From Anaerolineae bacterium (lineage in GTDB: Bacteria > Chloroflexota > Anaerolineae > B4-G1): 10,044 nucleotides of DNA. Below, in pieces: positions 1 to 6,340 of this stretch. The notes under the pieces were generated by a model that saw only the letters and a list, made by a program, of their open reading frames with translations, was not told the origin of the DNA and did no database searches. The position numbers were made by a program, and so were the translations under genes. How positions within the stretch are numbered: the first letter of the stretch is position 1; every line of letters starts with the position of its first letter. Location: NCBI GenBank assembly GCA_030612185.1, contig JAUWOI010000117.1:1-10044 (forward strand). The letters are read 5' to 3'.

Positions 1-15
1 GGGGGGGGGGGGGGG
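1..15. repeat. 15-nt homopolymer G run at the window edge
   Basis: The first 15 bases are all G. On the coding (minus) strand they read in frame as five CCC proline codons after the PPC domain. The run may be a real proline-rich linker or the low-complexity tract at which an assembly stopped. Confidence 0.6.
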
Positions 16-1143
16 CGCCCTGTTACAGTTCACAGTAATAGTGTAGTCACCAACCGCACCGTCGTAGCCATCTACTACCAGATAGTAGGTCTGCAAAGCC
101 GTCGCATTGAACGTGGCTGTCGTGTCTCCATAGGCGATGCAATTGCCGGCGTTGCAGCTCCCCCCTGCATCATCTATCACGAAGATGTCCAGGTCGGCCG
201 ACATGCCGCTCAGCGTAACATCAACCTGCCCTGACACATCGGGGACAAAGCGGTAGGTATACTCCGGGCCGGATTCGTTCCAGCTCGTACATGAGTAGCT
301 GTCAATCTGGTCAGTGGAGCCACCGAAGCCATTGTTATAGGAATCTGAGTCGCCACAATACAGATTCCAGTCAGGAACGCAGATGCCGGCAGAAGATTCC
401 TCTCCTGTGATGACCAGCTCGTCCACGTAGGCACCCTCGGCCCAGAGACTCCAGTCCGTATCGAACTTGAAGCTAATCCATATGTCTGATTGCCCTGCAT
501 ACGGACTCAGATCCACCGTCACCAGGTGCCAATCGCTAAACCCGGTCTCGCCGTGGAGGATTACCCAACTATCGGGTGAGCCCCCATCGTCAGATACAAG
601 GAAATAGAACCAGTCGTTTGATAACGTATCGATCCACAGGTAGAACCTTGCTTCAATCGTGTCACCAGGCATCCATCCAGACAGATCGATGTTCCTCTGC
701 GCATAAGCCTCCATATAGCGATAGTATCTTTGCTCTGTACCAGAGCACACACCGTCGTGGCAGTCAGCCGAGTGCATAGCAGTTAGTGTCCAGGCACGTG
801 CCGCAGAGTCTGTATCGTCGTCCCAGTAGTCGTAACCATCCGTGCTGTTCCAGTCACCAACTTGCCAGCCATCGTATCCATCATAGAAGCCGTTGTCCCA
901 GTCGAAGTAGTATATAGTCGTGGCATTCGGAGCGTTCACAATGGGGTCTTCCGTCGCACTACGCGCGAAAGTCGGTTCAGGAGTTGAATATACCTCAGTG
1001 ATTGGGTGTTGGATGCCTAAGGCTGATGTTGATCGAGCCGGCGTCGCCACAGAAGTCAGCAAGATAAAGACCACCACGAGCAAACTAACCGACCTAACAA
1101 GTATCTTACTTGACCGTCCAAGGCTGTTTAGTTCCCTGTCCAT
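1..1143 (-). CDS. Secreted protein with MAM-like and PPC domains (3' end cut)
   Basis: The minus-strand frame is open from 1143 to the window edge, giving 381 residues without the C-terminus. Residues 1-17 are basic (R10, K13, R17) and 18-33 form a hydrophobic core ending near ATPA, so this is a signal peptide and the protein should be exported. Residues about 80-247 (starting FDWDNGF, ending near AYVDELVITGE) resemble the jelly-roll/MAM-like region of immune inhibitor A (M6) peptidases. No HExxH zinc motif is present, so nothing shows peptidase activity. Residues about 262-373 match a bacterial pre-peptidase C-terminal (PPC) domain, with the ADLDIFV and YYLVVDGY strands. Eight cysteines (128, 133, 255, 263, 285, 330, 335, 373) could form disulfides. 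The visible end is Arg-Ala and five prolines, perhaps a linker to a further domain. I chose the second of two adjacent ATGs because AGGAGG (1150-1155) lies 6 nt from it; the first (1146) is only 3 nt away. The substrate or partner is unknown. Confidence 0.82.
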   Translation of the reverse strand, partial: MDRELNSLGRSSKILVRSVSLLVVVFILLTSVATPARSTSALGIQHPITEVYSTPEPTFARSATEDPIVNAPNATTIYYFDWDNGFYDGYDGWQVGDWNSTDGYDYWDDDTDSAARAWTLTAMHSADCHDGVCSGTEQRYYRYMEAYAQRNIDLSGWMPGDTIEARFYLWIDTLSNDWFYFLVSDDGGSPDSWVILHGETGFSDWHLVTVDLSPYAGQSDIWISFKFDTDWSLWAEGAYVDELVITGEESSAGICVPDWNLYCGDSDSYNNGFGGSTDQIDSYSCTSWNESGPEYTYRFVPDVSGQVDVTLSGMSADLDIFVIDDAGGSCNAGNCIAYGDTTATFNATALQTYYLVVDGYDGAVGDYTITVNCNRAPPPPP

Positions 1144-1232
1144 CATCACCCTCCTTGCGTTGCATGTCAACAGCGCCAAAACGCAGCGTCCCAAGCGAGA
1201 TGGCCTAGCATACTAACGTGCGGCACAAAGAA

Positions 1233-1268
1233 GCGCCAGCCACGACGTTCACCCTGCGTGGCCGGCGC
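1233..1268 (-). terminator. Terminator-like hairpin in the leader of the secreted-protein gene
   Basis: Arms 1233-1244 and 1257-1268 are inverted repeats of 12 nt around a 12-nt loop. The one mismatch becomes a G-U pair in minus-strand RNA. Read on the minus strand, the hairpin is followed by TTCTTTG (1232-1226). The hairpin lies about 90 nt upstream of the secreted-protein start. It could be an intrinsic terminator or attenuator, or simply a stable leader hairpin, since its T tract is imperfect. Confidence 0.45.
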
Positions 1269-1348
1269 AACTCGGCCTGGTATGAGAATTGCAAGCCAGC
1301 GTGACTTCCAGCAATGGAGTCCATTGTCTTATCAAGCATCACTTGCCT

Positions 1349-1423
1349 TCAAAACAAAAGCCGACCAACAGCACGAGCGCGACGATCGGCGATGAAAGCA
1401 GTCTCGGCGTGAAGTCGTGGCAT
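1349..1423 (-). CDS. Possible 24-residue leader peptide overlapping a terminator
   Basis: An ATG at 1423 has AAGG six bases upstream on the minus strand and opens a 24-codon frame rich in arginine (five Arg). The frame runs through the 1360-1390 hairpin and stops with TGA (1351-1349) inside its T-rich tail. It begins about 20 nt after the predicted transcription start of the 1451-1479 promoter. Translation through the hairpin would interfere with its folding, as in ribosome-controlled attenuation. An ORF this short can easily be chance, so this is only a candidate. Confidence 0.2.
   Translation of the reverse strand: MPRLHAETAFIADRRARAVGRLLF
1350..1390 (-). terminator. Rho-independent terminator, minus strand
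   Basis: On the minus strand GCCGATCG (1390-1383) pairs with TGGTCGGC (1367-1360), eight pairs including two G-U, around a 15-nt loop. It is followed at once by TTTTGTTTTG (1359-1350), a good U-rich tail. It lies only about 60-95 nt after the predicted start of the upstream promoter, so it would end a short RNA or attenuate the secreted-protein gene. A second GCCGA copy (minus strand, 1408-1404) could compete for the TCGGC arm. Confidence 0.6.
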
Positions 1424-1450
1424 CACATGCCTTGAGAAGGTTACATTTTT

Positions 1451-1479
1451 ATTGTACCATCGCTCTCTGTTCTTGTCAA
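1451..1479 (-). promoter_or_regulatory. Sigma70-type promoter for the secreted-protein gene leader
   Basis: On the minus strand a perfect -35 TTGACA (1479-1474) is separated by 17 nt from a -10 TACAAT (1456-1451), one base from consensus. The expected start is near 1442-1445, giving a 5' leader of about 300 nt before the gene at 1143. The -35 box sits 10 bp from the end of the neighbouring MITE-like element's target duplication, so the element landed just upstream of the promoter without breaking it. Confidence 0.75.
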
Positions 1480-1488
1480 CGACTTGCG

Positions 1489-1494
1489 TACTGA
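1489..1494 (+). repeat. Target-site duplication, left copy (TACTGA)
   Basis: TACTGA directly abuts the left terminal inverted repeat at 1495. The identical hexamer abuts the right end at 1766-1771. A matching pair of direct repeats is what insertion by a DDE-type transposase leaves. Confidence 0.7.
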
Positions 1495-1765
1495 GGAATT
1501 CCGCAATAAGTCCCGTGAGCTGACCCCCAGATGCGGGGGCTGATCCCCTGGATGACTTCTTGTCACTTAGCGCAGTTCGTTGACAATCCGTTGATTGGAA
1601 TTGTCCCCCATATCTGGGAAAATGTTGCTGATTTGCACTATATGTGGGGGGGGATTTTCTTCACCGCTTTTGGCTTGGTTAGGCCGATGTGATGACAAGT
1701 CACTCAGGGTGGCTTACCGCTATATCTATGGGTTGCGGCGCTAGGTCGACTTATTGCGGAATCCC
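1495..1765. mobile_element. MITE-like non-autonomous element, 271 bp
   Basis: The ends are 18-bp inverted repeats, GGAATTCCGCAATAAGTC at 1495-1512 and its reverse complement at 1748-1765, differing at one position. Both are flanked by the same 6-bp direct repeat TACTGA. The interior has no transposase or other credible ORF. It can fold: CCCCC/GGGGG arms at 1524-1528 and 1535-1539, GACAAT/ATTGTC near 1581-1605, and a C-run/G-run pair at 1605-1613 and 1640-1650. These are the hallmarks of a miniature inverted-repeat transposable element mobilised in trans. The parent IS family cannot be named from the ends alone. Confidence 0.75.
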
Positions 1766-1771
1766 TACTGA
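1766..1771 (+). repeat. Target-site duplication, right copy (TACTGA)
   Basis: This hexamer is identical to 1489-1494 and sits directly against the right terminal inverted repeat. Removing the element and one copy leaves a continuous pre-insertion sequence, gcg-TACTGA-cggg. Confidence 0.7.
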
Positions 1772-2138
1772 CGGGTGCATTTCAATTCTTCAAATTGGGG
1801 GCGAGTTGTAGACGGTGTGGCAAAGCTTATCGAAATGGTTGCTCATAATCGCTGCACGCACGGGGACGAGTCTCTCTGCGCCAGAACGGCTCCAGCGCAT
1901 TTCTGGTCCTGCGAAGCGCGCCTTGCGGCGGAGGCCTTCCGTAGGCTAAAGTGGTTTCTTTGCCCTCTGGACGATTCGCCCAACTCGAATCCCAAAACTG
2001 CAGTCTACTCGTAGCCGCCTCAGCCCACAAAACAAAGAAGGACTGCAGACAACTGCCCCCCTGCAATCCTTCAGGCATGGCTCCGATATATAGACGCTCC
2101 TTACTGCCAGAATTGGGCCTCAAACAGGCACATTTGGG
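1772..2138. other. Stretch with no supported gene
   Basis: About 370 bp between the MITE-like element and the hairpin downstream of lipA. Short frames exist on both strands (for example 1775-2014 plus, 1827-2123 minus). None has a ribosome binding site, a recognisable domain or a protein-like composition. The only structure I see is an 8-bp inverted repeat CTGCAGTC/GACTGCAG at 1998-2005 and 2041-2048, followed on the minus strand by TTTTGGG, a weak terminator-like feature. It may be a decayed remnant, but I recognise nothing in it. Confidence 0.5.
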
Positions 2139-2173
2139 CCGATGACAGGATCAAAAGCGGAATCGGCTTTTTT
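2139..2173 (+). terminator. Terminator-like hairpin, plus strand
   Basis: GCCGAT (2139-2144) pairs with ATCGGC (2162-2167) and is followed by TTTTTT (2168-2173) on the plus strand. An alternative stem, AAAAGC (2153-2158) with GCTTTT (2166-2171), could work in either direction. No convincing plus-strand gene ends here. It may serve as a bidirectional terminator for lipA, which ends 100 bp away on the minus strand, or it may guard against antisense transcription. Confidence 0.4.
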
Positions 2174-2222
2174 CGGCGTCGTTCACCGCCCCAAGCAGTA
2201 CATATATATCATACCATAACAA

Positions 2223-2237
2223 CACCGTACTTCGGTG
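2223..2237 (-). terminator. Weak hairpin just downstream of lipA
   Basis: CACCG (2223-2227) and CGGTG (2233-2237) form a 5-bp stem with a 5-nt loop, 37 bp after the lipA stop. On the minus strand it is followed by TTGTTATGG, which is only modestly T-rich. It could be the lipA terminator but is weak. Confidence 0.3.
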
Positions 2238-2273
2238 ATAAATCAACTAAAAATCCCCTAAAATCGCTGCACC

Positions 2274-3200
2274 TCAAGCCCGAGGCGGCGTAGATAACGC
2301 CCGCGCCTGCGCCTCGGCGTTGTAGGAACTGCGCACCAGCGGGCCGCTTTCGACCCAGCGGAACCCCATCTCGTAGCCCCGCTCCCGGAACATCTCGAAC
2401 TCCTCCGGCGTGTAGTAGCGAGAGATGGGGACGTGCTGCTTGGTGGGCTGCAGGTACTGCCCGATGGTGAGGATATCCACGTCCAGTTCACGCAGGTCTC
2501 GCATCACCTCCAGCACCTCATCTACCGTCTCCCCCAGGCCGACCATGATGCCGCTCTTGGTGATCGCCTCCGGCCACAGCGATTTGGCGTTCCGCAATAC
2601 GGCCAGCGACCACTCATAGCGGCACTGGGGCTGCACCGCACGGAAGAGGCGCGGCGCCGTCTCAACATTGTGGTTGAGGATGTCAGGCCGCTCGTCCATC
2701 ACCGTCTTCAGCGGCTCGACCTGCCCGCGAAAGTCGGGGATCAGCACCTCTACCGTGCAGCCGGGTTGGAGGGCACGGATGCGACGGATGACAGCGGCGA
2801 AGACGGAAGCCCCGCCGTCGGGCAGGTCGTCCCGGTCCACCGAGGTAATGACGGCGTGCTTGAGTCCCATCGCCTGCACCGCCTGGGCCACGCGCTCCGG
2901 CTCTTCCGAGTGGGAGCCGAGCGGGGCAGGGCGGCCTGTCTTGACGTTGCAGAAGCGGCAGTTGCGCGTGCAGGTATCGCCGAGGATGAGAAAGGTGGCA
3001 GTGCGGTGCTCCCAACACTCGCCGATGTTGGGGCAGCGGGCCTCCTCGCAGACGGTGTGCAACTCCTCGGCTCGCATCAACCGCTTGAGCCAATGATACG
3101 CCTCGCCCGTGGGGGCGCGCACACGCAGCCAGGGAGGACGACGTTTGGGATGTGGGGGAGGCTCTTGGTCAGCCTCTGTCCTTATGGCGGCAATGTTCAT
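2274..3200 (-). CDS. lipA: Lipoyl synthase (radical SAM)
   Basis: The 308-residue protein inserts two sulfur atoms into octanoyl chains bound to E2 or GcvH proteins, the last step of lipoate cofactor synthesis in the cytoplasm. All family signatures are present. The auxiliary [4Fe-4S] cluster cysteines C51, C56 and C62 lie in [13 protein letters not shown]. The radical-SAM cysteines C77, C81 and C84 lie in CTRNCRFC. The C-terminal RSSYNAE motif (290-296) supplies the serine ligand. The length is normal for the family. The ATG at 3200 has only a weak AAGG 11 bases upstream; translation may be helped by the small frames before it. No lipB or lipoylated enzyme gene is in the window. A strong promoter at 3391-3419 suggests it is transcribed separately from the methyltransferase locus to its right. 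Confidence 0.96.
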   Translation of the reverse strand: MNIAAIRTEADQEPPPHPKRRPPWLRVRAPTGEAYHWLKRLMRAEELHTVCEEARCPNIGECWEHRTATFLILGDTCTRNCRFCNVKTGRPAPLGSHSEEPERVAQAVQAMGLKHAVITSVDRDDLPDGGASVFAAVIRRIRALQPGCTVEVLIPDFRGQVEPLKTVMDERPDILNHNVETAPRLFRAVQPQCRYEWSLAVLRNAKSLWPEAITKSGIMVGLGETVDEVLEVMRDLRELDVDILTIGQYLQPTKQHVPISRYYTPEEFEMFRERGYEMGFRWVESGPLVRSSYNAEAQARALSTPPRA

Positions 3201-3225
3201 CTTAATCGGATGGCCTTAGGTTGTA

Positions 3226-3369
3226 CTAGCGCTGAGTCCACGCCTGCGTGCGCTGTTCGACACCACGGGTCAGCAAGGAAAAGAGCACACGTGCCATCAT
3301 CCCAGCGACGAAGATCAACAGCGACAGGGCCATGGCCTGGGCGCTCTCGCCAGCGTCGTCCAGCAACAA
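3226..3369 (-). CDS. Possible small single-span membrane protein upstream of lipA
   Basis: A minus-strand frame ends with TAG at 3228-3226, 25 bp before lipA. It begins at TTG 3369 (47 residues) or at an internal ATG at 3333 (35 residues); an in-frame TGA lies just upstream of the TTG. The middle reads MALSLLIFVAGMMARVLFSL, one plausible transmembrane helix. A basic, polar tail follows. The frame sits wholly inside the transcript expected from the 3391-3419 promoter. The ribosome binding site is poor at both starts. It may be a genuine small protein, the C-terminal remnant of a lost transporter permease (the helix-plus-basic-tail ending is common there), or chance. Confidence 0.33.
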   Translation of the reverse strand: MLLDDAGESAQAMALSLLIFVAGMMARVLFSLLTRGVEQRTQAWTQR

Positions 3370-3390
3370 CCTTGACCCAACTCACAGACC

Positions 3391-3419
3391 AGTATAGTAT
3401 CGAAGGCCTCATGTGTCAA
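3391..3419 (-). promoter_or_regulatory. Sigma70-type promoter upstream of lipA
   Basis: On the minus strand a perfect -35 TTGACA (3419-3414) and a -10 TATACT (3396-3391, one base from TATAAT) are spaced by 17 nt. The predicted start is near 3384, giving a leader of about 185 nt before lipA. The promoter lies in the gap after the HAD-IIA phosphatase gene, marking a probable transcription-unit boundary. Confidence 0.75.
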
Positions 3420-3462
3420 ATCCCGGTTGCTAGGATGAGAAGCCTACCGCAAGATGGCGGGG

Positions 3463-4275
3463 TCAGTCGCTGCCCAACAGCCGGGGCGTCCCGGCAATGC
3501 TTTCCAGCACGTAATCGGGCCGCACCGGAGCGTGGGCCAGGTCCGTCCGCCGGGTGACGCCGGTCAGTACCAGAGCAGTGGTCATGCCGGCGCGGTGGCC
3601 CATCAGAATGTCGGTCTCCAGACTATCGCCGACCAGCAGGCACTCGCTGGCCGGCCGCCCCAGTCGCTCAAGGACAACTTCAACGACGAGGGGAGAGGGC
3701 TTGCCGGCGATTAGTTCAACCTGGCGCTTGCTACAGCCTTCCAACGCGCCAATAACAGCGCCTGCATCAGGGATTTCGCCTCCAGGCACCGGCGCAGTGG
3801 CATCAGCGTTGACGGCCAGAAAGCGCGCCCCTCGCCGCAGAGACTGAAAGGCAATATTCAGTTTGCGAAAGTCGAAGGTACGGTCACAACTGACAACCAC
3901 CACGCCAATCTCGGCCGGGTCTTTGCTGAGCCGAAAGTTGGCTCTTAGCGCCTCCAGCAGCGGGGGATCACCGATAATGAACACGGTGGCGTCTGGCATG
4001 TGCCGGCTGAGGTAGCGCATGAGAACCGACGGCGCGGTGACCACCTCGTCGGGACTGGTGGGGATGCCGAATCGAGTGAGTTTGGCGGCGTGCTCGGCAC
4101 TGCTTTCGAGCGCGTTGGTAACGAAGATGATGGGGTGCGCCCAGCGACGCAGCCTCTCAACTGCTTCGCGAGCGCCGGGGATCAACTGATCGCCTCGATA
4201 GACGGTCCCATCCAGATCGAAGATGATGCCTAGTCGTCGCTCGATCACGGCCGTCAACGCTCTGTGTTGGAACAT
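3463..4275 (-). CDS. HAD-IIA family sugar/nucleotide phosphatase (NagD-type)
   Basis: This 270-residue protein carries the four HAD motifs: nucleophile and acid D20/D22 in FDLDGTVYRG, T53-N54 in FVTNA, K192 in AGKPSP, and D217 with T221-D222 in GDSLETD. The DGTVYRG form and the cap between motifs II and III mark subclass IIA, which includes NagD, AraL and 4-nitrophenyl phosphatases acting on small phosphorylated metabolites in the cytoplasm. Its ATG is 10 bp after the stop of the CbbY-like gene, with only a weak CAGG ahead of it, so the two are probably translationally linked. Substrates of this subclass are hard to predict. In this cluster it could dephosphorylate an intermediate or act as a housekeeping clean-up phosphatase. 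Confidence 0.88.
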   Translation of the reverse strand: MFQHRALTAVIERRLGIIFDLDGTVYRGDQLIPGAREAVERLRRWAHPIIFVTNALESSAEHAAKLTRFGIPTSPDEVVTAPSVLMRYLSRHMPDATVFIIGDPPLLEALRANFRLSKDPAEIGVVVVSCDRTFDFRKLNIAFQSLRRGARFLAVNADATAPVPGGEIPDAGAVIGALEGCSKRQVELIAGKPSPLVVEVVLERLGRPASECLLVGDSLETDILMGHRAGMTTALVLTGVTRRTDLAHAPVRPDYVLESIAGTPRLLGSD

Positions 4276-4285
4276 GACCTGGACG

Positions 4286-5062
4286 TTACTTCGAGAAATA
4301 CTCGATCAACTGGTCGAGCCGGAGAACGCCGTCGTAATCGAGACCCTCTCCCCCCTGCTTCAACTCGCCTTTCTCGCCGTCCGGGTCGCCGAGGCAGGTG
4401 ACGATGATATCCGCCTCGCTGAGGTTCTCCCTCTCCGTGTAGACGTTTGTCGTCGCCACGATGTTCATTCCGGCAGCCCCGGCAGCCAGAACGCCGTTTC
4501 TCGAATCCTCAACGACGATACATTCCTCGGGCTTCAAGCCTGTCTTCTCCAACGCCAGGTTGTAGATCTCGGGGTCTGGCTTTTTCTTGCTCACCACGTC
4601 CCCTGCAAGGACAAAAACGAACTTGATGTCCTTCAAAACATTGTAGGCAACGGCATGGGCCGCCCGCTCATTGGACGTGGTGCATACCCCCAGCGTCAGG
4701 CCTGCATCCATAGCCTCCTGCATCAATCGTTTGACACCTGGCCGGAGAGGAAGTTTGCCGCTTTCGATGAGTTCGATGAAGGTCGCGGTCTTTTTCTTGT
4801 GCATCCTCTTGATGAGGTCGTCCTCCTCCTCTGGCTTTACCTCGACGCCAAAGCCTTCGGTATGGAGGTAGTGTCTCATCCGCTCCTTGCCACCGGATAC
4901 CTGAAGCAGTTCGTGGTATTTCTCCACGTCCCATTCAAAGCCATATCCAAATTCCTTGAACGTCTGGTTGAAGGCCACCCGATGGCCATCCCTCTCCGTG
5001 TCAATGATGACCCCATCCTGGTCGAATATGAGCGCCTTGATTTTGAAGCCTTTCTCTGCCAT
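4286..5062 (-). CDS. CbbY-like HAD-IA phosphatase
   Basis: The 258-residue protein is a haloacid dehalogenase hydrolase with D14/D16 in FDQDGVIIDTE, T129-S130 in CTTSN, K160/K161 in KKKPDP and E185-D186 in VVEDSRNG. The TERDGHRVAFN and GGKERMRHYL segments (22-32, 57-66) are those of CbbY, the phosphatase that removes xylulose-1,5-bisphosphate, a Rubisco inhibitor. No Rubisco or phosphoribulokinase gene is visible, so a related sugar-phosphate substrate is likely. The frame extends upstream to 5152, but AGGAGGAGG (5069-5077) six bases before ATG 5062 fixes this start. Downstream, the NagD-type phosphatase begins 10 bp after the stop. Membership of HAD-IA is firm; the exact substrate is not. 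Confidence 0.88.
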   Translation of the reverse strand: MAEKGFKIKALIFDQDGVIIDTERDGHRVAFNQTFKEFGYGFEWDVEKYHELLQVSGGKERMRHYLHTEGFGVEVKPEEEDDLIKRMHKKKTATFIELIESGKLPLRPGVKRLMQEAMDAGLTLGVCTTSNERAAHAVAYNVLKDIKFVFVLAGDVVSKKKPDPEIYNLALEKTGLKPEECIVVEDSRNGVLAAGAAGMNIVATTNVYTERENLSEADIIVTCLGDPDGEKGELKQGGEGLDYDGVLRLDQLIEYFSK

Positions 5063-5092
5063 TTTGTTCCTCCTCCTAGAAAACCTTGAGAA

Positions 5093-5189
5093 GTGGGGCA
5101 GGCTTGCGGGCCGTTTGGTTGAGCCCTGCACCCCAACCCAGGACAGACTCACGACGAAGCCTGCCAGCAGCCTGGAAAGGCTGCCCCAC
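5093..5189 (-). other. Structured spacer between aminotransferase and CbbY-like genes
   Basis: The 144-bp gap holds a 9-bp inverted repeat, GTGGGGCAG (5093-5101) with CTGCCCCAC (5181-5189). A 6-bp hairpin, GCAGCC (5167-5172) with GGCTGC (5179-5184), overlaps its right arm, so the two folds are mutually exclusive. Neither is followed by a T run, so the structure is more likely an mRNA processing, stability or pausing element than a terminator. Confidence 0.35.
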
Positions 5190-5206
5190 GTGTGGTTCCA
5201 GCCTGC

Positions 5207-6313
5207 CTAACTGGAGAAGAACTCTTTGATGGCCTGAACGGCCAGCCGGTTCTCCTCCTCCAACCCTACGGTGACGCGGAAGAAGCCAGCACTGCCATAC
5301 ATCTCGGGTTGGGGCCTTAAGATCACCCCTTTCCTCCGCGCATACTCCACCACGTCCTTTCCCTTCTTCCCGGCACCTGCGCTGTCGAAGAGGATGTAGT
5401 TTCCATGAGAGTGGAATATCGTAAGCCCTGGGATGTCTTCCAGTTCCCCTTCGATGTACCTCACCTCGCGGCTGTTGAACTCCACCCTCTTCCTCATGGC
5501 ATCCGTGTCTTCCAAGGAGGCCAGGGCTGCCCACATCGGTATCGTCCCAACGTTCCAGGGAATGAGCATGGCGGCGATTTGTAAAATGATGTCCTTATCG
5601 CCGAACGCATATCCGAACCGCAGGCCGGCCAACCCATACGCCTTGGAGAGCGTACGGGTGACGATGACGTTCTTATACTTCCTGGTCAGTTCCACGTGGG
5701 ACCTCTCCACCCCGGCAAACTCGATGTAGGCTTCGTCAATGATGAAGGGGACTCCGGTCTCGGCGATCCTGATGAAGTCCTCTTTGTCCATGAAGTTTCC
5801 GGTCGGATTGTTCGGGTGAGCGATCACGACGACTTTAGTTTTCGGCGTGATGGCATTGAGTACTGCGTCGGGGTCGAACAGAAGTTGTCCGTTTTTCTTA
5901 TCGTAGACCATCGGCACAGATACAAGTTTGCCGCCCAGAGCAGCACACCGCAATTTGTAGATGCCAAAGCACGGTGTGTGCTGAATCACCTCCTCACCGG
6001 GCTGCAGGAAACTGCGAAAGATCATATCGTAGACCTCGCTCGTCCCGTTGCCAAGCATGACGTTTTCGGGACCGTCCAGCCCGTTGATCTCGGCAATCTT
6101 CGAGCGGATGACCAGACCCTGGTCTGGATACCTGTTCGCCATCTTCGCGTATTTGTTGATGGCCTCGAGAACTTTCTGGGAGGGCTCCCAGGGGTTCTCG
6201 TTCGACATCATCCTGTGCAGATCCGGTTCCCGCCACGCCAGCTCAATGTGAGGGGAGATATACATTTTTTGCCCGCTGAGCCACGGGACGAAGTAGTCTC
6301 CTATCTTTTTCAT
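5207..6313 (-). CDS. HisC-like PLP aminotransferase (fold type I)
   Basis: This 368-residue class I/II aminotransferase has the full active site of the histidinol-phosphate aminotransferase group. It shows NENPWEPS (39-46), HPNNPTG (166-172), D193-EAYIEF for PLP ring binding, the Schiff-base lysine K224 in TLSKAYGLAGLR, and R346 in FFRVTVG for the substrate acid group. HisC-type enzymes transaminate phosphorylated amino alcohols; CobD, which decarboxylates threonine phosphate, has the same fold. No other his or cob genes are visible. The neighbouring choline-type kinase and phosphatases suggest a phosphorylated amino-alcohol substrate rather than histidine synthesis (inference). AAGGAGG lies 7 bases before ATG 6313, and the gene starts 27 bp after the aldolase stop, consistent with one operon. 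It ends in TAG. Confidence 0.9.
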   Translation of the reverse strand: MKKIGDYFVPWLSGQKMYISPHIELAWREPDLHRMMSNENPWEPSQKVLEAINKYAKMANRYPDQGLVIRSKIAEINGLDGPENVMLGNGTSEVYDMIFRSFLQPGEEVIQHTPCFGIYKLRCAALGGKLVSVPMVYDKKNGQLLFDPDAVLNAITPKTKVVVIAHPNNPTGNFMDKEDFIRIAETGVPFIIDEAYIEFAGVERSHVELTRKYKNVIVTRTLSKAYGLAGLRFGYAFGDKDIILQIAAMLIPWNVGTIPMWAALASLEDTDAMRKRVEFNSREVRYIEGELEDIPGLTIFHSHGNYILFDSAGAGKKGKDVVEYARRKGVILRPQPEMYGSAGFFRVTVGLEEENRLAVQAIKEFFSS

Positions 6314-6340
6314 AGTTGTACCTCCTTAAATTAGTTTCGA

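Noticed and set aside
1143..1300. Cyclic-di-GMP (GEMM) riboswitch in the secreted-protein leader
   Set aside because: CACGCAGGGTGAAC and GGGACGC resemble GEMM pieces, but they are far too widely spaced and lack the tetraloop-receptor arrangement.
1827..2123. 98-codon minus-strand frame in the intergenic stretch
   Set aside because: No ribosome binding site, an implausible composition rich in Arg, Pro and Trp, and no domain I recognise; an equally long frame exists on the other strand.
3197..3412. 71-codon minus-strand frame overlapping the lipA start
   Set aside because: Its ATG lies inside the spacer of the 3391-3419 promoter, so it would not be on that transcript. The shorter GTG version has no family match and competes with a more protein-like hydrophobic frame.
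2433..3557. Long 374-codon open frame on the plus strand opposite lipA
   Set aside because: It lies antisense to a gene with every lipoyl synthase motif, has no recognisable domain and runs on into a promoter region; it is a GC-driven shadow.
4223..5089. 288-codon open frame on the plus strand opposite the CbbY-like gene
   Set aside because: The minus strand carries all HAD motifs and an AGGAGG site; the plus frame has no ribosome binding site or family signature.
5207..6313. Histidine biosynthesis gene assignment for the aminotransferase
   Set aside because: The fold fits HisC, but no other his gene is nearby and the neighbours point to amine or phospho-alcohol metabolism, so no hisC symbol is given.
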